A stretch of 64,000 nt of DNA, taken from NCBI RefSeq assembly GCF_000802965.1, contig NZ_JSAK01000027.1:151505-215504 (forward strand). Reading direction: 5' to 3'. Positions 59,477 through 64,000 of the stretch are shown here, in pieces. The notes beneath the pieces are model-generated. The model did no database searches. It saw only the letters and a program-made list of their open reading frames with translations, and was not told the origin of the DNA. Numbering within the stretch: the stretch's first letter is position 1; the number at the start of each line of letters is the position of its first letter. The stretch comes from Pseudomonas fluorescens. Lineage in GTDB: Bacteria > Pseudomonadota > Gammaproteobacteria > Pseudomonadales > Pseudomonadaceae. Both the position numbers and the translations under genes were made by a program.

Positions 59477-59500
59477 ACCCATTTCAAAAGGACGAATACC

Positions 59501-61279
59501 ATGAACACCAATCTGCAACTCGACGCCCTGCGCAGCGCCTACCGCGACGGCAGCCTCACGCCTCGGCAACTGATTTTGAGCCTGCGCGATAAAGCCGCAG
59601 CGCTGAACCCGGACTATCACCTGTTCATCCATTTGCTCAGCGGCGAGGAACTGGAACCGTACCTCGCCGCCCTCGACAGTCGCGACCTCGACAGCCTGCC
59701 GCTGTACGGCGTGCCGTTCGCGATCAAGGACAACATCGACCTGGCGGGCATACCGACCACGGCGGCGTGTCCGGCGTTTGCCTACGTGCCGGAGCGTTCG
59801 GCGACCATCGTCGAGCAGTTGCTGGCACTCGGCGCAATTCCGTTGGGCAAGACCAACCTCGACCAATTCGCTACTGGCCTCAACGGCAGTCGCTCGCCTT
59901 ATGGCGCATGCCCGAACAGCGTACTGCCGGAATATCCGTCGGGCGGTTCCAGCGCCGGCTCGTCGCTGGCAGTGGCGCTCGGCGTGGCGAGTTTTTCGCT
60001 AGGCACCGACACCGCCGGCTCCGGCCGTGTGCCGGCGGCGCTGAACAATCTGGTGGGGATGAAAGCCACAAAAGGGTTGATCTCCACGGCGGGCGTGGTG
60101 CCGGCCTGTCGCACGCTGGACTGCGTGACCACGTTTACCGCGACTGCCCGCGAGGCCAGTCAATTGCTGGCGCTCACCGCGCACCTCGACCCACGGGATG
60201 AGTACAGCCGCAGCAACCCGATGTGGAATGACGGCTCGGCGTTTGGCGTGGCGCGTCCGTTCCGTTTTGGTGTGCCCCGTGCGCAAGACCTGGAGTTTTT
60301 CGGCTGCGCTGAAGGCCCACTGTTGTTCACTGATGCCATCGACCAACTCAAGGCCTTGGGTGGCGAAGCGGTGGAACTGGATCTGTCACCGTTCCTGGAA
60401 GCGGCGCGTCTGTTGTACGAAGGCCCGTGGGTCGCCGAGCGCTACAGCGTGGCCGGTGAGTTGATGGAACAGAATCCCGAGGCCGTGCTGCCAGTGATCC
60501 GTGCCGTTCTGGCCAAAGCCCCGGTCGTCAATGGCGTGCAAACCTTCCGCGCGCAATATCGGCTGCAAGCGCTGAAAGCCCTGTGCGACAAGGCACTGGA
60601 AGGTCTTGATTGCGTGGTCACGCCCACCATCGGCCGCCCGGTCACCCTGGCGGAGCTTGAAGCCGAACCGGTGCTGCGCAACTCGGAACTGGGTTACTAC
60701 ACCAACTTCATGAACCTGCTCGACTACGCCGCCATCGCCGTGCCCAGCGGCTTCATGGGCAATGGCCTGCCATGGGGCGTGACGCTGTTTGGCCGGGCGT
60801 TTACCGATCAGTATTTGTTGAGCGTGGCGGACGGCTTGCAGCGCCAGTATGGTTCGAGCGTCCCGGCACCGACGACGGTGGCACGCAATGATCGTGCGCG
60901 ACTGGTGGTGTGCGGTGCGCATCTGGATGGCCTGGCATTGAACTGGCAACTGAAGCGACGCGGTGCACGGCTGATCGAAACCACCCAGAGTTCGCCGGAC
61001 TATCAACTGCATGCATTGGCTGGCGGCCCGCCGTTCCGCCCGGGCATGGTGCGGGTCAAGGATGGTGGTGTGGCGATTGCGGTGGAAGTATGGGAGTTGC
61101 CGAGCAGCGAACTGGGTTCGTTCCTGACCGGTATTCCGGCGCCGCTGGGGCTGGGCAAAGTGCAACTGGCGGATGGTCGCTGGGAGAGCGGCTTTATCTG
61201 TGAGGCTTATGGCCTGGAGGGGGCCGTGAATATCAGTCATCTTGGCGGCTGGCGCGCCTATCTGAAAACCCTCGGCTGA
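59501..61279 (+). CDS. atzF: Allophanate hydrolase AtzF-type
   Basis: 592 aa. Amidase-signature domain (about 1-460): catalytic Lys in GVPFAIKDNIDLAG (about 77), cis-Ser in EYPSGGSSAGSSLAV (about 150) and nucleophile Ser in GTDTAGSGRVPAAL (about 176). C-terminal domain about 465-592 (RLVVCGAHLDGLALNWQL) as in AtzF/DUR1. Converts allophanate to ammonia and CO2, the last step of guanidine breakdown. 24 bp after the carboxylase. Confidence 0.95.
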   Translation: MNTNLQLDALRSAYRDGSLTPRQLILSLRDKAAALNPDYHLFIHLLSGEELEPYLAALDSRDLDSLPLYGVPFAIKDNIDLAGIPTTAACPAFAYVPERSATIVEQLLALGAIPLGKTNLDQFATGLNGSRSPYGACPNSVLPEYPSGGSSAGSSLAVALGVASFSLGTDTAGSGRVPAALNNLVGMKATKGLISTAGVVPACRTLDCVTTFTATAREASQLLALTAHLDPRDEYSRSNPMWNDGSAFGVARPFRFGVPRAQDLEFFGCAEGPLLFTDAIDQLKALGGEAVELDLSPFLEAARLLYEGPWVAERYSVAGELMEQNPEAVLPVIRAVLAKAPVVNGVQTFRAQYRLQALKALCDKALEGLDCVVTPTIGRPVTLAELEAEPVLRNSELGYYTNFMNLLDYAAIAVPSGFMGNGLPWGVTLFGRAFTDQYLLSVADGLQRQYGSSVPAPTTVARNDRARLVVCGAHLDGLALNWQLKRRGARLIETTQSSPDYQLHALAGGPPFRPGMVRVKDGGVAIAVEVWELPSSELGSFLTGIPAPLGLGKVQLADGRWESGFICEAYGLEGAVNISHLGGWRAYLKTLG

Positions 61280-61283
61280 GCAG

Positions 61284-61306
61284 CCGTTCCCACGTTCGCG
61301 TGGGAA
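61284..61306. terminator. Hairpin after the guanidine operon
   Basis: GTTCCCACG-TTCG-CGTGGGAAC, a 9-bp perfect stem 5 bp after the atzF stop. No long T-run, so it may act as mRNA 3' end protection or a weak terminator; this motif recurs in Pseudomonas. Confidence 0.75.
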
Positions 61307-61332
61307 CGACTTTCAATCATCGCGCGGCAGGT

Positions 61333-61443
61333 TCAATGACCGAACACATCCACCTTCTTGGCCTTCTTGTCCGCGCGTTTTTCAATGGCGGTTTTCGCCG
61401 GTTTTTTCTTCGCTGCTTTCTTTGAATCCATACCTTTGGACAT
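61333..61443 (-). CDS. Small Lys-rich protein, 36 aa
   Basis: From ATG 61443, GGAGT 9 bp upstream: MSKGMDSKKAAKKKPAKTAI...KKAKKVDVFGH. Very basic, histone H1-like composition (AAKKKPAK), with a conserved-looking VDVFGH end. Such short proteins recur in Pseudomonas genomes; a nucleic-acid-binding role is only a guess. Confidence 0.6.
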   Translation of the reverse strand: MSKGMDSKKAAKKKPAKTAIEKRADKKAKKVDVFGH

Positions 61444-61546
61444 GATCTGTACTCCACACTTACGGGATGTGAGATCAGGTATACACCTATCCTTGAGCGC
61501 GCGTTCTTTTATAATCGCCCGCCTTGCACTCCGACAGTCCAGCCCC

Positions 61547-61984
61547 ATGCCCAGCACCCAATACACCCGGCTCGATGAGCCGTTATGGCCGTTGATGAAC
61601 AAGTTTTATCGCGCCCACCAATCGTCGATGAAAGCGGTTCGCGAAGCACAATTGTGGGTGGCCAGGCGTGACGAAATCGTCGCTGCGCTGTGTCTGCGGC
61701 CAGTGGCCGGCGGGCATTGGTTGACGGGATTGTTCGTCGATCCGGCCTGTCGTGAACAGGGGGTGGCCGCCGCGTTGATTGCCGAAGCAGTGAAAGACCT
61801 CGAACTGCCGGTCTGGCTGTTCTGCCATCCCGATTTGCGTGGTTTTTATGAACGTCGCGGTTTTACCTTCGATCCGCAAATGCCCTACGCCATGATTGAG
61901 CGACTGAGCCGTTACGCGCGCAGCAAACCGATGATCGCCATGGGCTTAGAACCGTTGGTTAGGTCCACCGTCGATAATGTGTGA
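61547..61984 (+). CDS. GNAT-family N-acetyltransferase
   Basis: 145 aa from ATG 61547 (MPSTQYTRLDEPLWPLMNKF). GNAT core: ALCLRPVAGGHWLTGLFVDPACREQGVAAALIAEAV (motif A with the acetyl-CoA loop Q/R-x-x-G-x-G/A) and LFCHPDLRGFYERRGF (motif B). Acetylates an unknown amine. Divergent from the Lys-rich gene; TATAAT at 61510. Confidence 0.9.
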   Translation: MPSTQYTRLDEPLWPLMNKFYRAHQSSMKAVREAQLWVARRDEIVAALCLRPVAGGHWLTGLFVDPACREQGVAAALIAEAVKDLELPVWLFCHPDLRGFYERRGFTFDPQMPYAMIERLSRYARSKPMIAMGLEPLVRSTVDNV

Positions 61985-62045
61985 TCGACCCAAGAAAGCC
62001 GCGTGCTAGCCTCGCAGTCAACTTTGACTCCGCTCAGGACGCCTC

Positions 62046-62864
62046 ATGAAACCCGCTCTTCTGGCTTTGACGCTGACCGCCCTGCTCGCCCCGATCCTCA
62101 GCCACGCCGCCACGCCGACGGTGTCCGCCGAACAATACGCCAAGGTGCTCGCTGGCGATTGGCGCGCACCGGAGAACGTCGCGCGCGATGGCTACCGTCA
62201 TCCGCAACAGAGTTTGCAGTTTTTTGGCTTGGGCCCGAATCAGACCGTGATTGAAATCACCCCGGGCAATGGCTGGTACAGCGAGTTGCTGGCGCCGCTG
62301 CTCAAGGATAACGGGCATTACATTGCGGCGGTTCAGGCGCCGACGGTCAGTGACTATGCGCGCAAGAATGAAGAGAAGCTGAAGAACAAATTCGCCGACG
62401 CGCCTGCGCAATACGCCAAGGCCCAGGTGCTGGAGTTCGATCCGAAGACGCCAGCGTTTGGTCAACCCGGTTCGGCGGATACGGTGCTGACCTTTCGCAA
62501 CGTGCATAACTGGGTACTGGCGGACACGGCGCCGCAGATGTTCGAAGCGTTTTTCAAGGTGCTCAAACCCGGCGGCGTGCTCGGCGTGGTGGATCACCGG
62601 GCCAAGGACGGCGCGTCCCTGGAAGACATCAAGCACAGCGGTTATTTGACCACGGCGTTCGTGGTCAAACTGGCCACCGATGCGGGGTTCAAGCTAGAGG
62701 AACAGAGCGAAATCAATGCCAATCCGAAGGACACCAAGGACTACCCGGAAGGCGTGTGGACACTGCCACCGGCGTTGACGCTGGGGGATAAGGATCGGGC
62801 GAAATATGTGGCGATCGGGGAGTCAGACCGGATGACGTTGCGGTTTGTTAAACCCGCGAAGTAA
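62046..62864 (+). CDS. Exported class I methyltransferase-like protein
   Basis: 272 aa. The N-terminus MKPALLALTLTALLAPILSHA is a cleavable signal peptide. After it, NQTVIEITPGNGWYSELLAPLL (motif I, with Ile-Thr-Pro-Gly-Asn-Gly), VLTFRNVHNWVLAD and FFKVLKPGGVLGVVDHRA match a SAM-dependent methyltransferase fold. Export of such a domain is unusual because SAM is cytoplasmic; similar exported proteins occur in other proteobacteria. Activity uncertain. Confidence 0.85.
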   Translation: MKPALLALTLTALLAPILSHAATPTVSAEQYAKVLAGDWRAPENVARDGYRHPQQSLQFFGLGPNQTVIEITPGNGWYSELLAPLLKDNGHYIAAVQAPTVSDYARKNEEKLKNKFADAPAQYAKAQVLEFDPKTPAFGQPGSADTVLTFRNVHNWVLADTAPQMFEAFFKVLKPGGVLGVVDHRAKDGASLEDIKHSGYLTTAFVVKLATDAGFKLEEQSEINANPKDTKDYPEGVWTLPPALTLGDKDRAKYVAIGESDRMTLRFVKPAK

Positions 62865-62870
62865 CACCGA

Positions 62871-62957
62871 CCTGTAGGAGCCGGCTTGCTGGCGATAGCG
62901 ACCGAGAGATCATCGCAAGGCCTCAGGCCCTATCGCCAGCAAGCCGGCTCCTACAGG
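62871..62957. repeat. REPIN (class GTAGGAGC)
   Basis: CCTGTAGGAGCCGGCTTGCT and its complement AGCAAGCCGGCTCCTACAGG flank about 45 bp, between convergent genes. Confidence 0.9.
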
Positions 62958-62966
62958 TTTTTATAA

Positions 62967-63506
62967 TCAATCATCCGCATTCGGATCGAGATCCGGAAAC
63001 ATCACTTCGGTAAAGCCGAACTTGCTGAAATCGCTGATGCGCGACGGGTATAGCCGCCCGATCAGGTGATCGCATTCATGCTGCACCACCCGCGCATGGA
63101 ACCCCGAGGCGATGCGCACGATCGGTTCGCCCTTGGGATCGAAGCCCTCATAGCGGATGTGCTGATAGCGCTCCACCGCGCCGCGCAAACCGGGCACCGA
63201 CAGGCAACCTTCGAAACCCTCTTCCAGCGTTGGGCTCAGTGGCGTGATCAGCGGATTGATCAAAATCGTCTGCGGCACCGCTTCCGCGTCCGGATAACGC
63301 TCGCTGTGCTCGAAACCAAAAATCACCAGTTGCAGATCAACGCCGATCTGCGGCGCGGCCAGGCCGACGCCACCGACGCTTTCCATGGTCTGGAACATGT
63401 CGTCGATCAGTTGCCACAACTCGGGGCTGTCGAACATCTCGGCGGGTACGGGCGGGGCAATGCGCAGCAAGCGCTCATCACCCATTTTGAGAATTTCACG
63501 GATCAT
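62967..63506 (-). CDS. def: Peptide deformylase
   Basis: 179 aa. The three PDF motifs are present: GVGLAAPQIGV (about 46), EGCLSVPGLRG (about 98, metal Cys) and QHECDHLIGRLY (about 140, metal His pair and catalytic Glu). Removes formyl from nascent proteins. Its start overlaps the stop of the BrkB-family gene by 4 bp (ATGA). It lies away from fmt, so it may be the second deformylase of the genome. Confidence 0.96.
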   Translation of the reverse strand: MIREILKMGDERLLRIAPPVPAEMFDSPELWQLIDDMFQTMESVGGVGLAAPQIGVDLQLVIFGFEHSERYPDAEAVPQTILINPLITPLSPTLEEGFEGCLSVPGLRGAVERYQHIRYEGFDPKGEPIVRIASGFHARVVQHECDHLIGRLYPSRISDFSKFGFTEVMFPDLDPNADD

Positions 63507-64000
63507 TTGATGACTTCGTCAGTGGTCGGTTTGATCGAGTGGTCTCGGCCCAGGCCCGATACGTGTTGTTTTGGCTCAACGACCGGGCCGTTCTCGCCGG
63601 GGACTTTTTCGCCTGGGTCCTTGCCTTCCCTGGACATGTGCTCGATCACCGCATTCATTTCCGCGCCGAGCAACAGCACCGCGGCGGAAATATAGAAGTA
63701 CAGCAACAACACGATGATCGCGCCGATACTGCCATACATGGCGTTGTAGTTGGCGAACTCCTTGACGTACAAACCGAAGCCCAGCGAGGCGATGATCCAT
63801 ACCACTACCGCCAGCACTGAACCGGGCGTGATGAAGCGAAACTCTTGTTTGACGTCGGGCATGACGTAATAGATCAGCGCCACGGCGATCATCAGCAGAA
63901 TCACGATCACCGGCCAGCGCGCGATGGTCCAGAGCGTGACGATGAAGTATTCGAGGCCTACCTGCGCAGCGATCCAACTCATGACTTGTGGCCCGAGCAC
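63503..64000 (-). CDS. YihY/BrkB-family membrane protein, C-terminal part (cut by window end)
   Basis: At least 165 aa; the N-terminus lies beyond the window. Transmembrane segments at about 17-47, 55-75 and 90-115 with the family block FRFITPGSVLAVVVWIIASLGFGLYVKEFANYNAMYGSIGAIIVLLLYFYISAAVLLLGAEMNAVIEH. Role unclear (old name ribonuclease BN is wrong). Upstream gene of def. Confidence 0.92.
   Translation of the reverse strand: MLGPQVMSWIAAQVGLEYFIVTLWTIARWPVIVILLMIAVALIYYVMPDVKQEFRFITPGSVLAVVVWIIASLGFGLYVKEFANYNAMYGSIGAIIVLLLYFYISAAVLLLGAEMNAVIEHMSREGKDPGEKVPGENGPVVEPKQHVSGLGRDHSIKPTTDEVIK

Overview
The window is high-GC gammaproteobacterial chromosome that reads as Pseudomonas, most likely the P. 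fluorescens group. The evidence is the gene orders algU-mucA-mucB-mucD/nadB, dapA-bamC-MBL-purC/gcvR-bcp, sdhE-ygfX/ygfZ and ycgL-rnd, together with at least ten Pseudomonas-type REP/REPIN palindromes. Calls rest on reading the sequence and on knowledge of protein families; no database search was run.

Layout. 1-14.5 kb is core and housekeeping sequence: a YajD end, a SpoU methyltransferase, a degenerate M1-like peptidase, YcgN, a nitroreductase, a D-2-hydroxyacid dehydrogenase, YcgL/RNase D, a methyltransferase/EptA pair, a CynX-like transporter, two LysR regulators around an isomerase, and a YegP-like protein. 14.82-25.06 kb is a 10.2-kb integrative element in the 3' end of tRNA-Ser(CGA). 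It is bounded by a 17-bp perfect (19/20) direct repeat, and the tRNA terminator is also duplicated. It carries a tyrosine integrase, paired putative arm-type sites at both ends, a replicon-like module (promoter with palindromic operator, terminated leader, winged-helix protein, five iteron-like repeats, AT-rich tract), a phage HNH/AP2-like protein, an XRE regulator, a PD-(D/E)xK-like protein, a serine resolvase with a possible res site, and a low-GC minus-strand cassette (three-TM protein, zinc ribbon, HEPN-like protein) divergent from another membrane protein. No relaxase, capsid or terminase gene was seen, so it looks like a small integrative plasmid-like or satellite element. The HEPN cassette and the PD-(D/E)xK-like gene are the best candidates for undescribed defence functions.

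25-41.7 kb returns to core: the purC/MBL/bamC/dapA operon, gcvR-bcp, a PerM-like exporter, tusA, bepA, the algU-mucA-mucB envelope-stress operon (no mucC) with two AlgU-type promoters, mucD, nadB, sdhE-ygfX, ygfZ and an HDOD protein. 41.8-48.3 kb is a TctDE two-component system divergent from tctCBA and an AbrB-family transporter. Then come ung, an enoyl-CoA hydratase-family gene and a Tyr-rich lipoprotein.

51.3-61.3 kb is a guanidine-utilisation operon controlled by a guanidine-I (ykkC) riboswitch: ABC importer, two DUF1989 carboxyguanidine deiminase subunits, guanidine/urea carboxylase and allophanate hydrolase. It would import guanidine, carboxylate it with ATP and biotin, deiminate carboxyguanidine to allophanate, and hydrolyse that to ammonia and CO2. 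A complete REPIN lies in frame inside the carboxylase gene. The window ends with a GNAT protein, an exported methyltransferase-like protein, def and a truncated YihY/BrkB gene.
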